Source: Actinomycetes bacterium (lineage in GTDB: Bacteria > Actinomycetota > Coriobacteriia > Anaerosomatales > Anaerosomataceae). Taken from it: 50,728 nt of DNA. Location of the stretch: the NCBI GenBank assembly GCA_021372825.1, contig JAJFTR010000023.1:1-50728 (forward strand), read 5' to 3'. The notes under the pieces were generated by a model, which saw only the letters and a program-made list of their open reading frames with translations, was not told the origin of the DNA and ran no database searches. Below, piece after piece: positions 16,833 through 25,788 of this stretch (positions within the stretch are counted from its first letter, which is position 1; each line of letters starts with the position of its first letter). The position numbers were made by a program, and so were the translations under genes.

Positions 16833-18583
16833 GCACCCCCCTCCACGTCACACGCTGGGCCGCCAGGAACGATCGCGGCGACGCGGCAGAGCTGAACGCA
16901 CAGCCCGCAACCCACACAGGTGGCCGCATCGATCGTGGGGCGCCCGCTTGGAGTCTTCATGATCGCAGGACAGCCGATACGTACGCACGCGCCACATGCG
17001 GTACATCGCTCCTCATCCACCGCATAGGGCGGCTCGGCCATCGCCGAGACCAGCGCGCACGGCGCCTTGGCGATGACGACGCTCACGCCTGCCTCGGCGA
17101 TCGCGCGCTTCAGAGCCGCCTGCATGCCCGTGAGATCGAAGGCATCGACGGTGACCACCGACGCGGCACCGAGGGCGCTAGCGAGCGCCTCCAGGTCAAG
17201 GGCCGGGGCTGGTGTGCCATCCAGCCGTATCCCCGAGACGGGATTCCCCTGATGACCGGTCATCGCCGTCGTCCGGTTATCGAGGATCACCACAGTGCCG
17301 GCGGAGCCGTTGTACACCATGTTGAGGAGACCCGTGATGCCCGAGTGAGCGAACGTGGAATCGCCGATCACGGCGACTACAGGACCATCTGAGCTCCCCG
17401 CCAGTTCCATACCGTACGCCATGCCGATGCTCGCGCCCATATCCACACACGCGTGCATCGCAGAGAGAGGCGGAAGAGCGCCTAGCGTATAGCAGCCGAT
17501 GTCGCCGGTGACTGTCGCCTTGAGCTTGCCGAGCGCCCAGAAGACGCCGCGATGCGGACAGCCGGGGCACAGGAGCGGCGGCCTCGGCGGAAGGTCACCG
17601 AAAGGCTCACGCACCTCGGGCGCGGGCGCTCCGAAGGCAGCGGCCACGAGACCGGGTGTGAGCTCGCCCATCTCGGGAACGCCGGTCTCGATGACAGGGA
17701 TCCCTAGCGCTCTTACGTGAGTGGCGATGTACGGGTCGAGTTCTTCGACCACAGCAAGGTGCTCGACACCAGCAGCGAACTCGCGGAGCATGTCACGCGA
17801 GAGGGGGTTCACCATCCCCAACTTGAGCACCGACGCCTCGGGAAGAGCCTCTCGCACGTAGTCGTATGCGATGCCGGCGGTGATGATCCCATACGAGGAG
17901 TCACGCCATTCGATGCGGTTGAGCGCTGTCGACTCGGCGAAGGCCGCCAGCTGCTCGCTCCGGCGTGCCAGCACTCTACGGCGTCTTTGCGCCATTGCAG
18001 GCATCATCACCCACTTGTCGACATCCGGCACGAAAGAGGCCGCCTTCGCGACCTCATCGCGCTCTCCGGGCTCCACGGGCGCTTTCGAGTGAGACACACG
18101 GGTGGTCGAGCGCACCAGGACCGGTGTGTCGAAGCGCTCGGAGAGCTCGAATGCGGCGCGGGTGAACTCGAGGGCCTCCACGCTGTCCGACGGCTCGAGC
18201 ATCGGCACCTTCGCGAACGCCGCATAGTTGCGCGAGTCCTGCTCGTTCTGCGAGGAGTGCATTCCGGGGTCATCGGCCACGTACAGAACATATCCCCCGC
18301 CGACGCCGGTGTAGGCCAACGTGAACACGGGATCGGCAGCCACGTTCAGGCCCACGTGCTTCATGGTCACAAGAACGCGCTTGCCGCCCAAGCTCACGCC
18401 CGCGGCCACCTCGGCCGCTACCTTCTCGTTAGGCGCCCATTCGCAGTGGACCGATGGATACGTGGCCAGGTTCTCCAGGACTTCCGTGGACGGTGTCCCC
18501 GGGTAGCCGACACCGACGGCCACGCCTGCTTCCCACGCTCCGCGCGCGACGGCCTCGTTACCGGACATCAGAGTGCGCGACAC
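16829..18583 (-). CDS. iorA: Indolepyruvate:ferredoxin oxidoreductase, alpha subunit
   Basis: 584 residues. N-terminal pyrimidine-binding domain (MSGNEAVARGAWEAG, GYPGTPSTE), TPP-binding region with GDSTFAHSGITG and an Asn-containing follow-up, and a C-terminal ferredoxin domain with two 4Fe-4S motifs: CTACGACVRIGC and CVGCGLCVQLC. Start GTG 18583 is chosen because GGAGGTG lies 5 bases upstream; the longer frame to 18625 lacks a site. Oxygen-sensitive clusters fit an anaerobe. First gene of the run down to 13069. Confidence 0.95.
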   Translation of the reverse strand: MSRTLMSGNEAVARGAWEAGVAVGVGYPGTPSTEVLENLATYPSVHCEWAPNEKVAAEVAAGVSLGGKRVLVTMKHVGLNVAADPVFTLAYTGVGGGYVLYVADDPGMHSSQNEQDSRNYAAFAKVPMLEPSDSVEALEFTRAAFELSERFDTPVLVRSTTRVSHSKAPVEPGERDEVAKAASFVPDVDKWVMMPAMAQRRRRVLARRSEQLAAFAESTALNRIEWRDSSYGIITAGIAYDYVREALPEASVLKLGMVNPLSRDMLREFAAGVEHLAVVEELDPYIATHVRALGIPVIETGVPEMGELTPGLVAAAFGAPAPEVREPFGDLPPRPPLLCPGCPHRGVFWALGKLKATVTGDIGCYTLGALPPLSAMHACVDMGASIGMAYGMELAGSSDGPVVAVIGDSTFAHSGITGLLNMVYNGSAGTVVILDNRTTAMTGHQGNPVSGIRLDGTPAPALDLEALASALGAASVVTVDAFDLTGMQAALKRAIAEAGVSVVIAKAPCALVSAMAEPPYAVDEERCTACGACVRIGCPAIMKTPSGRPTIDAATCVGCGLCVQLCRVAAIVPGGPACDVEGGA

Positions 18584-18635
18584 GCGCTCACCTCCAGGCG
18601 ACGGATACGGTGTCTGACCTGCCACGATTCGAAGA

Positions 18636-18663
18636 ATGATAGCACACGTACCGCGCCTGACAG
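18636..18663 (-). promoter_or_regulatory. Candidate iorA promoter
   Basis: Minus strand CTGTCA (18663-18658), 16-base spacer, TATCAT (18641-18636). Predicted start of transcription near 18629 leaves a leader of about 46 bases to iorA. Confidence 0.4.
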
Positions 18664-18718
18664 GGCTGTCCGGCCGTTACGGCGTCCACCACGAGCGCCG
18701 CGCGAGCGCACAGGCCGC

Positions 18719-19861
18719 CTAGAAGCGCGAGGCTCCCACGTAATCGCCACGACTCGCGATGCGCTCGGTAAGTGACGAGACCTTCACGACGTCGCCTTGC
18801 GAGGGTGCGTGTATGAAGTCTCCGTCACCCACGTAGATGCCCACATGATGGACCCGCGAGGGGTCTCCGCCGGTTCCGAAGAAGACCAGGTCCCCCGGCC
18901 TGAGAAGATCGAGGCGGTCAGGGGCGATGTGCGCTCCGGCTGTGTACTGCGACCTGCTCGTACGCGGCAGATCGATGCCGATGCGCCCATAGACATACTT
19001 GCACAGTCCGGAACAGTCGAACCCCGAAGGGCTTGACCCGCCCCACACGTACGGCACACCCAGGTACTCAAGAGCTATCTTCACGACCTCCGGGTGTCCC
19101 GCGGGCAAGTCGCCAGCCGACGTTGCTGCGCGGCCACCACTCCCCGACCTCGCCGCCGCCAGCCTTGCGGCCTTCGCCGCACGCTCGGCCTCGAGCTTAC
19201 GCTGGCGCTCGGCCTCCTCGGCCATGAGACGCTTCACTTCCGAGTTGAGTGCCGAGACGTACTTCTCCTGCTTGGCGATCTGGGCCTTGATCCCCTCGGC
19301 ACGTCGCTCGGCCTCGGTACGCAGAGCCACCTGCTCGGCTTCGCGCGCCTCCAGGGACTTCTCGATCGACTCGACGCGCGCCTTCGCCTCTTTGGTCCTG
19401 GCCACCATCTGCGCATCCTGGCGGTTGACCCGCATCATGAGGTCCATCCGCGAGACGAAGTCCTCGAATGACGACGTGCCGAGAAGGACTCCGAGCACAC
19501 TCGTGCCGCCGTCTTTGTAGATGGCCGTCGCTCTTTTCGCAAGTTGGGCGTGTGACTCGTCGAGCTCGCGATTCGCGACCGCAAGGTCCTGGCGAGCGGT
19601 AGAGATCTGGCCGCGGGTCTTCTCAAGCGCTTCACAAATGGCGTTGTACTCCTCGACCTGCACTTCGAGGTCGTCGCCCATACGATCGAGATCGGCTTGA
19701 GCAGCGGCCGCCTCGGACTTCTTCTTCTCGATAGCAGGTGTCGTCGGAGCCGCAAGGGCAGGAAGAGATGAGACGCTCATGGCGAGACACACCGCGAGCA
19801 CAAGAAGACGTCGAGCAAGAACATGGGGGTCTCGACCTGGTGTGGTGACGTGTGGCCGCAC
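18719..19861 (-). CDS. Secreted NlpC/P60 peptidoglycan endopeptidase with coiled coil
   Basis: 380 residues. Signal peptide at residues about 15-37 (LLVLAVCLAMSVSSLPALA), a long coiled coil (about 40-225, rich in Glu/Ala/Lys), then an NlpC/P60 C40 domain from about 255. Catalytic Cys lies in FDCSGLCKYVY, His in VHHVGIYVG, third polar residue in FIHAPSQG. The layout matches RipA- and CwlO-type division or elongation hydrolases; FtsEX-like activation is possible but not shown. Start GTG 19861 has GGAGGTG upstream. Its own -10 is at 19930-19935. Confidence 0.92.
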   Translation of the reverse strand: MRPHVTTPGRDPHVLARRLLVLAVCLAMSVSSLPALAAPTTPAIEKKKSEAAAAQADLDRMGDDLEVQVEEYNAICEALEKTRGQISTARQDLAVANRELDESHAQLAKRATAIYKDGGTSVLGVLLGTSSFEDFVSRMDLMMRVNRQDAQMVARTKEAKARVESIEKSLEAREAEQVALRTEAERRAEGIKAQIAKQEKYVSALNSEVKRLMAEEAERQRKLEAERAAKAARLAAARSGSGGRAATSAGDLPAGHPEVVKIALEYLGVPYVWGGSSPSGFDCSGLCKYVYGRIGIDLPRTSRSQYTAGAHIAPDRLDLLRPGDLVFFGTGGDPSRVHHVGIYVGDGDFIHAPSQGDVVKVSSLTERIASRGDYVGASRF

Positions 19862-19929
19862 GGTTCACCTCCTGCTGCGACGAAGCTGCGACGGTGAGGC
19901 GACGCGAACGCCGCCGTTCGGTCGAGAAG

Positions 19930-19935
19930 ATTCTA
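19930..19935 (-). promoter_or_regulatory. Extended -10 of the NlpC/P60 gene
   Basis: Minus strand TGTGGTAGAAT: TAGAAT with the TGG extension, 69 bases before the start codon. No clear -35 at 16-18 bases. The 158-base gap to apt shows no other feature I can name. Confidence 0.45.
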
Positions 19936-20019
19936 CCACAAACAACAAGTGCCGATCATCCGCATGCGCGCAGGTCGTCGACACCGTACGCGTTGTTCTC
20001 GCTGTCGCGCACGCCTTTC

Positions 20020-20535
20020 TCAGAGCACGTGCATGAGGGAGACGACCCTCGCGTCGCCGAGCTTGTGCCTACCACCGAGGAAGTCGAGCTCGATCAAGAA
20101 CGCATAGCCCGCAGTGCGCGCACCCGTGCGTTCGACGAGTGAGTTCTTCGCCGAGGCGGTTCCGCCTGTGGCGAGGACGTCATCGACGATCAGCACGATG
20201 TCATCCGGCCCGATCGCGTCAGAATGGATCTCCAGAGAATCGGTACCGTACTCGAGCTCATATGAGGCGCTGGTCGTCTCGGCAGGCAGTTTGCCTGGCT
20301 TGCGTGCAGGAACGAATCCTGCGCCGAGCTTGTAGGCCAGAGCTCCGCCGATGATGAAGCCGCGCGCCTCGGCACCGAGAACCTTCGTGATCCCCGCGTC
20401 CTCGAACTCCTCGGCGATCATGTCGATAGCAGTCCTGAAGCCCTCGGGACTTCCCAGCAACGGGGTGATGTCCTTGAAGATCACGCCCTTCTGCGGAAAG
20501 TCAGGGATGTCCCGGATGTACGATTCCAGATTCAC
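20020..20535 (-). CDS. apt: Adenine phosphoribosyltransferase
   Basis: Salvages adenine to AMP with PRPP. 171 residues. N-terminal RDIPDFPQKGVIFKDITP is diagnostic; PRPP loop VLIVDDVLATGGTA; adenine-site region EARGFIIGGALAYKLG. Start GTG 20535 has GGAGG 7 bases upstream; the longer frame beyond is in the gap to hpt. Lies 76 bases after hpt on the same strand. Confidence 0.96.
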   Translation of the reverse strand: MNLESYIRDIPDFPQKGVIFKDITPLLGSPEGFRTAIDMIAEEFEDAGITKVLGAEARGFIIGGALAYKLGAGFVPARKPGKLPAETTSASYELEYGTDSLEIHSDAIGPDDIVLIVDDVLATGGTASAKNSLVERTGARTAGYAFLIELDFLGGRHKLGDARVVSLMHVL

Positions 20536-20611
20536 GAGCGTTCCTCCCGATTCTCGCGTGCACTTGACCACCCTAGCGGTTCTGGGTCTCGGCCGCCAGT
20601 TCGGCTCGCTG

Positions 20612-21157
20612 TCACCCCATGACCTCGTCGCGGACGGTCGCGATATAAGGCAGGTTACGGTAGCGGCCTCCCAGATCGAGTCCGTAGCCGACCACAAAGC
20701 GGTCGGGCATCTTCAAGCCCCTGTAAGCGATGGGGATGTCGGCGAGCCGCCGTGCGTCACGGTCGAGCAACGCACAGACGCCGAGACTCGCCGGGTTGCG
20801 CGATTTCAAGACGCCGAGCAGGTAGTTGAGGGTAAGACCGGTGTCGACGATGTCTTCGACGACCAGCACGTCTCGTCGGGTGATAGCGTCGTCGAGGTCT
20901 TTGGTTATGCGCACCGCCGCACCCGACGAGTAGCTCGAGATGGCCATGAAGTCCAGCGTCACGGGAAGGTCGATGCGCCGACACAGGTCGGCCAAGAACA
21001 CCAGTCCGCCGCGCAAGACCGTCACAAGCACAAGATCATGACCCGTATAGTCACGCGTTATGCGCCCGCCAAGGTCTTGACAGATGTCCTCGATCTCATC
21101 GGATGCGAGAAGCACAGAGTCGAGCAGAGGGTCGTGCAGTAACTGGTAGGCGGTCAC
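20612..21157 (-). CDS. hpt: Hypoxanthine phosphoribosyltransferase
   Basis: Converts hypoxanthine (and often guanine) to nucleotide with PRPP. 181 residues. VTVLRGGLVFLADLCR, the flexible-loop region SSYSSGA, PRPP motif VLVVEDIVDTGLTL and the C-terminal PDRFVVGYGLD are all present. Its GTG overlaps the stop of the upstream gene (GTGA), so translation is coupled to the PD-(D/E)XK-like protein. Confidence 0.96.
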   Translation of the reverse strand: MTAYQLLHDPLLDSVLLASDEIEDICQDLGGRITRDYTGHDLVLVTVLRGGLVFLADLCRRIDLPVTLDFMAISSYSSGAAVRITKDLDDAITRRDVLVVEDIVDTGLTLNYLLGVLKSRNPASLGVCALLDRDARRLADIPIAYRGLKMPDRFVVGYGLDLGGRYRNLPYIATVRDEVMG

Positions 21158-21600
21158 TGCCCATCTCCCGGCGTCCGCTCATCTGTGCTCGCGATATAGC
21201 CTCCGCCCGCCTCGTACGGCTGCTCTTCGGTGAGGATCCCGAACTTGAACAGCAGCTTCCGGAAGTCCTTTTGATACAAGATCTTGATGTTCACGTCCGG
21301 GTAGAGCTCCTTCAAGCGCCGGACCTTGCGGTTCTTCTTAGTGACCAGCTTCTGGTTCATCGTCGTGAGCTCGATGTACAGATCGAGATCAGGCAAGTAG
21401 AAGTCCGGCGAGAACGAGGCGATGACGTTGCCGTGGCGGTCCCACTCTATGGGGAATGTCGTTGGTTCGTACTCCCAGCGGATGCGATAGAAGTCCAGGA
21501 TCTGCGCCGCCACGCGCTCGCTGGCATGTGCGAAATCAACCGCTGCCGCCTGCGGAGAGACGGTCAGCGCGGTGCTCTTGTCGGTACTCGTGTCGCTCAC
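21154..21600 (-). CDS. PD-(D/E)XK nuclease-like protein of the hpt operon
   Basis: 148 residues. The core SFSPDFYLPDLDLYIELTT (Asp66, Glu77) with an upstream Glu43 in WEYEP and a following basic stretch KKNRKVRRLKELY resembles the PD-(D/E)XK nuclease fold. The usual lysine of ExK is replaced by Thr79, so activity is uncertain. Role unknown. It lies between an FtsR-like MerR gene (5 bases) and hpt (4-base overlap). Start GTG 21600. Confidence 0.65.
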   Translation of the reverse strand: MSDTSTDKSTALTVSPQAAAVDFAHASERVAAQILDFYRIRWEYEPTTFPIEWDRHGNVIASFSPDFYLPDLDLYIELTTMNQKLVTKKNRKVRRLKELYPDVNIKILYQKDFRKLLFKFGILTEEQPYEAGGGYIASTDERTPGDGQ

Positions 21601-21605
21601 GTCCC

Positions 21606-22313
21606 TTACATGACGTCATCGAACGCACGCGTGAGGGCGCGGTGCAGCATCGATCGCTTCAGGGCGTTCGTGAGCTCGGTGAGCTCGTTGAGCGCCTCAA
21701 GCAGCTTCTGGCGGGTCTCTGGTGTCCTGTGGAGAAACGACGGCATCAACACCTGTGAGAAGAAGGTGGCTTCTCGCTCGGCGAACGTCTCATACATGCG
21801 CAGATGCCGAGGCTCGATACCGAACTTCCGAAGATCCCAGCATGCATGAGCGATTGCGACATCGGGAGCTGGAAGCTCATCTCCATGCTCGCCTGCGACG
21901 AAGGCGACGAGCCCATAGTCTGCCAGCTCGCGCAAGAAAGCGACAGGCAAGCCCAAGGTGTCCGGAGCCGAGGAGAGCGGGACGGTCTCGGCATTCTCCA
22001 AAGGAAGACGGACCGCCTCGGCGCGCGATACGACGGGTTCAAGATCGGCAGGCACACGCCCCTTGTCAAGCTCCTTTAGCTTCTCGCGGATCACGGCAAG
22101 GGGCATGTAGTGGTCGCGCTGAAGCTTGAGCACAAGCTCGAGACGCGCGATGTCCTGCGGGTGGAACTTGCGATACCCACCGGATGTCCGTTCGGGCGAG
22201 ACGAGTCCCTCGTCCTCCAGGAAACGGACCTTCGAGATCGTGAGGTCGGGGTACTCCGGCTTGAGTTGCTCGACCACCTCGCCGATGGTCATGGACTCAT
22301 GCTCCGCGGCCAT
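21606..22313 (-). CDS. MerR-family regulator, FtsR-like
   Basis: 235 residues. N-terminal MerR winged helix: MTIGEVVEQLKPEYPDLTIS, VRFLEDEGLVSPERTSGGYR, then QDIARLELVLKLQRDHYMPL. The C-terminal half is helical with no cysteine metal site. The combination with an adjacent FHA gene matches the actinobacterial garA-ftsR pair, where FtsR activates ftsZ. Start ATG 22313 overlaps the FHA gene by 17 bases, pointing to coupled translation. FtsR identity is inferred from order and sequence type. Confidence 0.85.
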   Translation of the reverse strand: MAAEHESMTIGEVVEQLKPEYPDLTISKVRFLEDEGLVSPERTSGGYRKFHPQDIARLELVLKLQRDHYMPLAVIREKLKELDKGRVPADLEPVVSRAEAVRLPLENAETVPLSSAPDTLGLPVAFLRELADYGLVAFVAGEHGDELPAPDVAIAHACWDLRKFGIEPRHLRMYETFAEREATFFSQVLMPSFLHRTPETRQKLLEALNELTELTNALKRSMLHRALTRAFDDVM

Positions 22314-22761
22314 GTTGAACGCCTCCTCCTTCGAGGAAGACCATCTCGAAGCGACCCACCTGGACAGTATCCCCGCTGCGCAGAGACGCCTTGTCTACCC
22401 GCATGCCGTTCACGTAGGTCCCATTGAGGGACCCCACGTCCTCGATCGTCACTCCGTCCGCAGAGCTGTCAAGGATCGCATGCGCGCGTGACACGGTGAC
22501 ATCGTTCAAGAAGATATCGCTTTCTGGGTCACGGCCGATCGTGAGGACCGGCTGGTCGAGATAGAAACGCTCCCCCACTTCGACGCCCTTGCGCACCACG
22601 AGCATCGGGACATCGGATGATTCGAACTCCGTGTCGACCGTCGGCATTTCGACAGTGAGGGGTTCGAATGACGCGGTGGTTCCGTGAAGGCGCGCACCAC
22701 AGGTGGGGCACTCACGAGCATCCGGGGTGACCGCCGCACCACACTCAGGGCACATGTCCAT
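22297..22761 (-). CDS. FHA-domain protein with zinc ribbon, GarA-like
   Basis: 154 residues. Zinc ribbon CPECG...CPTCG (residues about 3-24), a linker with a TVEMPTVDTEF stretch rich in possible phospho-acceptor threonines, and an FHA domain (about 55-145): LTIGRDPESDIFLND, VSRAHAIL, GSLNGTYVNG. GarA of mycobacteria is phosphorylated on N-terminal threonines by PknB/PknG and then folds on its own FHA domain. The zinc ribbon is extra. ATG 22761 is chosen because GGAGG lies 9 bases upstream. Confidence 0.88.
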   Translation of the reverse strand: MDMCPECGAAVTPDARECPTCGARLHGTTASFEPLTVEMPTVDTEFESSDVPMLVVRKGVEVGERFYLDQPVLTIGRDPESDIFLNDVTVSRAHAILDSSADGVTIEDVGSLNGTYVNGMRVDKASLRSGDTVQVGRFEMVFLEGGGVQHGRGA

Positions 22762-22796
22762 TGCCGACAACCTCCGTCCCTCTCCAGAAGAAGGAC

Positions 22797-23057
22797 TCAG
22801 CTCAACAGCCCGAAGTCCCTTCGCTTGAAGGACTGCGCGATCTGCTCTTCGAGTACGGTCACGACCTCCGGATTCTCGAGCACGTGCGCGAGCTTCTCCT
22901 CGTTAAGACGGTTCTTCACGTACGGGTCTTTGAGCGCGTCCGTGAGCTTGCGACCGTTACGGACCTCCCGGATCACGTACTCCACGACACGTTCCTCCAC
23001 CGCATCGATGGCCATTTCGTCGAGAAACGCCTGGATCTTCTCAGCGAGCGTTGCCAC
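22797..23057 (-). CDS. Small conserved-looking protein, unknown
   Basis: 86 residues, helical, charged: MATLAEKIQAFLDEMAIDAV and later NEEKLAHVLENPEVVTVLEE. No known motif. Start GTG 23057 with GAGGAGG 4 bases upstream. It lies between the FHA gene and the RsiG-like gene with short gaps and likely shares their transcript. Confidence 0.7.
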   Translation of the reverse strand: MATLAEKIQAFLDEMAIDAVEERVVEYVIREVRNGRKLTDALKDPYVKNRLNEEKLAHVLENPEVVTVLEEQIAQSFKRRDFGLLS

Positions 23058-23081
23058 ACGTCCTCCTCGTTCGCGGGTGCC

Positions 23082-23420
23082 TCATGACGTAGCCGGACCT
23101 TCTTCTTGCTCGTCATCATCCTCGGTGTCGATGGTAACATCCACTCGAGAGACACCACGCAGGTCGCTCGCCAGTATCTCGATCAAGCGCTCGATGTCGT
23201 GACCAGACACGACATCGCCTCCCGAGTCATGCTGCTCTTTCAGACGCCGTACGAGTTCCGCGCGCAGGATGTCGATCTTGCCGTGCAGCACGCGACGCCG
23301 ATAGCTCACGCGTTGCTCTTCGGCATAGAGTTCGTCCAGGAGCGAACGGAGGTCCTCGACGGACTTCTCCTCCAGGTTGAGGAGGGCGTCATCGCTCGAG
23401 TGCTTGTTCTCCTCGTCCAT
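23082..23420 (-). CDS. RsiG-like anti-sigma/c-di-GMP-binding protein
   Basis: 112 residues, start ATG 23420 with GGGAGGAG upstream. Residues 22-60 form the helix-hairpin of the RsiG family, including LLDELYAEEQRVSYRRRVLH. It carries E35-x3-S39-x2-R42-x3-H46-x3-D50, which is the c-di-GMP motif E(X)3S(X)2R(X)3Q(X)3D with Gln replaced by His. In Streptomyces, RsiG with c-di-GMP holds sigma WhiG; deep-branching forms with one motif act as dimers. The acidic tail (DTEDDDEQEEG) is less conserved. No sigma gene is in view. Confidence 0.72.
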   Translation of the reverse strand: MDEENKHSSDDALLNLEEKSVEDLRSLLDELYAEEQRVSYRRRVLHGKIDILRAELVRRLKEQHDSGGDVVSGHDIERLIEILASDLRGVSRVDVTIDTEDDDEQEEGPATS

Positions 23421-23500
23421 GTCTCCTCCCGACCACCGCGGACTGATGCTCGTTCGAGGTTGATTGTAGCAGACACCGCCGACACCCCTCGACCTCCGCC

Positions 23501-24295
23501 TCACCTCGACCGTGCGGGTCCGAGGGATCTCGAGATGCTGAACGTTTCAGCAAACACGTCGGCCCGGCGCTTCTCGGCCAGGCTCAGCGCAGCTGGCTCC
23601 AGCGCCACTCCCAGAGTGGTGCTCACCGCGCGCGCCACCGCCTCGACGATGCGCTCGATCGCCGGCGCGCTGCCCAGAGCATCGGCCAGCGTCACTGTCA
23701 CACGGCGGAGTTCGCCGGCCGCGTCTGAATCCAGGTGGAACACATCCACCTCTGCCGTCACGTCACGTGTCCGCACGAAAGAGCCGTGCTGCAAGACCGT
23801 CTCCCGATCCCACACCTGAGCGCTTCCTGAGAGCTTGGCCGCCCCAAGCGACAGGTCGGCGTTCGTCGCGTGCAAGTAGCACGCGGCGGCATGCGGTGTC
23901 CCTCTCGGACGCGCGGTGAGCTCAGCGGGTACTCCGAGGTCACGGTACGTTTCCGCGAGCGCAGCGCACAGGTAGCGGTAACTCGCCGACACCCCTCGCG
24001 GAACCCCATCGGCCAGAGAGGCGACGATCGAGTACGTGAGCTCGTCGTCGTGAAGTACCCCCCTGCCGCCCGTCGGGCGCCGCACGATATCGAATCCACG
24101 CCTCTCACAGGCCTCGCGGTCCACGTCAGCGATCTGCTGGAAACGGCCGAGAGAGACCGTGGGGACTCTCCACTGGTACAAGCGCAGTGTGGGAGGCGCC
24201 TCACCGTCGGCCACCGATGTCAGAACGGCCTTGTCGATGCCCATGTTCAGAGCGCCATCGACCCGGTCTTGGATGATCACACGCCAGGTACGCAC
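23501..24295 (-). CDS. Lipoate-protein ligase family (LplA/LipM-like)
   Basis: About 264 residues, biotin/lipoate A/B transferase fold. RRPTGGRGVLHDDELTYS matches the RRxxGG substrate loop, and AKLSGSAQVW holds the conserved lysine. It could attach lipoate, or transfer octanoate as LipM does, to GcvH. The protein ends without a clear LplA C-terminal domain, so octanoyltransferase is a real alternative. Start GTG 24295 lies 6 bases after the gcvPB stop; an overlapping GTG at 24331 lacks a ribosome site. Confidence 0.8.
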   Translation of the reverse strand: MRTWRVIIQDRVDGALNMGIDKAVLTSVADGEAPPTLRLYQWRVPTVSLGRFQQIADVDREACERRGFDIVRRPTGGRGVLHDDELTYSIVASLADGVPRGVSASYRYLCAALAETYRDLGVPAELTARPRGTPHAAACYLHATNADLSLGAAKLSGSAQVWDRETVLQHGSFVRTRDVTAEVDVFHLDSDAAGELRRVTVTLADALGSAPAIERIVEAVARAVSTTLGVALEPAALSLAEKRRADVFAETFSISRSLGPARSR

Positions 24296-24300
24296 GGGCC

Positions 24301-25788
24301 TCAGAGCGCTCCGTCTCTCATCGGCTTCCACGCAAGGTCCGGCTCTCGCGCCGCGCGCGCCTCATCAAGACGCCGCACAGGAGTCGAGTATGGGGCGCCG
24401 TGCAGCATCTCTGGATCGCTCTTCGCCTCTTCCGCGATCGCGAGCATCACGTCTGCGAACCGGTCGAGTGTCTCAAGGCTCTCGGTCTCGGTAGGCTCGA
24501 TCATCATCGCTTCGTGAACGATGAGCGGGAAGTAGACCGTGGGCGGGTGGATCCCATAGTCGAGCAGCCGTTTGGCGATGTCCAAGGTGCGGACGCCATG
24601 CTCCTTGCGCTGACGCTCAGCCGAAAGCACGAACTCGTGCATGCAGCGCCGGTCGTAGGGAAGCTCGTACTCGCCGCGCAGACGCTGCGCGAGGTAGTTC
24701 GCCGAGAGCACCGCCTGCTCGGACACGTCCTTGAGCCCGTCACCGCCGAGCGCGCGGATGTAGCTGTACGCCCGGACAAGCACACCGACGTTCCCAAGGA
24801 ACGACCGCACGCGGCCGATCGTCTTCTCTGGGGTGTGCAGGTGATACTCGCCCTCTCCATCGCGCACCACGACAGGAGAAGGCAAGAACTCCGCCAACGC
24901 AGGCGCGACGCACACAGGTCCCGCTCCAGGACCGCCGCCGCCATGGGGAGTCGCAAAGGTCTTGTGCAGGTTGATGTGCATGACGTCGAAGCCGAGGTCG
25001 CCCGGACGCGCATGTCCCATGATCGCGTTGAGGTTCGCACCATCGCAATACGCAAGTGCCCCCGCCTCATGCACAAGCTGGGTGATCGCACAGATGTTCT
25101 CGTCAAAAAGCCCCAAGGTGTTGGGGTTGGTGAGCATGATCGCGGCCACATCTGGTCCCAGCGCGGCTCTCAGTCCGTCCAGGTCCACCCCTCCCCGCGC
25201 GTCGCTGGGCACCTGCGTGACCTCGTAGCCGCACATCGCCACCGTCGCGGGGTTCGTGCCGTGAGCGGAATCCGGGATGATCACGCGCTTACGCGCGTCG
25301 CCCATGGCCACATGATAGGCACGGATCACCATGAGCCCGGTGAGCTCTCCATGCGCCCCGGCAGCGGGCTGGAGAGAGACCGCAGGCAGACCCGACACTT
25401 CGCCGAGAGCAGACTGGAGGTCATACATCAGGTGCAGGAGTCCCTGAACGGTCACTTCGGGCTGGTACGGGTGTGCATCAGCAAAGCCGTCCAACCGACA
25501 GGCCCACTCGTCGATCTTGGGGTTGTACTTCATGGTGCACGACCCGAGCGGGTAGAACCCTGTGTCCACTCCGAAGTTCGCGCTCGCCAGACGCTCGTAG
25601 TGGCGCGCGATCTCGACTTCGGTCACGTGCGGCAACGCCGGCGCCTCGCGGCGGAGCATGCCGCCCAGAGCCGCATCCATGTCTACGTCGGGCACATCCG
25701 GTTCGGGCGGCGTGACACAGCGTGACTCGGGCGTGCCGCTCTCGAAGATCAGCCGGCCCGTCAGAGGGGGTCTAGTGCCCTGGCTCAC
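24301..25788 (-). CDS. gcvPB: Glycine decarboxylase subunit 2
   Basis: PLP-bearing C-terminal half of split P-protein. 495 residues. The PLP lysine lies in [19 protein letters not shown]; the N-terminal [11 protein letters not shown] and [13 protein letters not shown] are typical. Partners are GcvPA, GcvH and GcvT, all directly upstream. Starts GTG 25788 in a 4-base overlap with gcvPA. Converts glycine to CO2 and aminomethyl-lipoyl-GcvH. Confidence 0.97.
   Translation of the reverse strand: MSQGTRPPLTGRLIFESGTPESRCVTPPEPDVPDVDMDAALGGMLRREAPALPHVTEVEIARHYERLASANFGVDTGFYPLGSCTMKYNPKIDEWACRLDGFADAHPYQPEVTVQGLLHLMYDLQSALGEVSGLPAVSLQPAAGAHGELTGLMVIRAYHVAMGDARKRVIIPDSAHGTNPATVAMCGYEVTQVPSDARGGVDLDGLRAALGPDVAAIMLTNPNTLGLFDENICAITQLVHEAGALAYCDGANLNAIMGHARPGDLGFDVMHINLHKTFATPHGGGGPGAGPVCVAPALAEFLPSPVVVRDGEGEYHLHTPEKTIGRVRSFLGNVGVLVRAYSYIRALGGDGLKDVSEQAVLSANYLAQRLRGEYELPYDRRCMHEFVLSAERQRKEHGVRTLDIAKRLLDYGIHPPTVYFPLIVHEAMMIEPTETESLETLDRFADVMLAIAEEAKSDPEMLHGAPYSTPVRRLDEARAAREPDLAWKPMRDGAL

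Noticed and set aside
19862-20019. c-di-AMP (ydaO) riboswitch before the NlpC/P60 gene
   Set aside because: Such switches occur before wall hydrolases in actinobacteria, but the conserved ydaO segments are not present here and the transcript predicted from the -10 is too short.
24400-25725. 441-codon plus-strand frame opposite gcvPB
   Set aside because: Antisense shadow of a strongly conserved gene.
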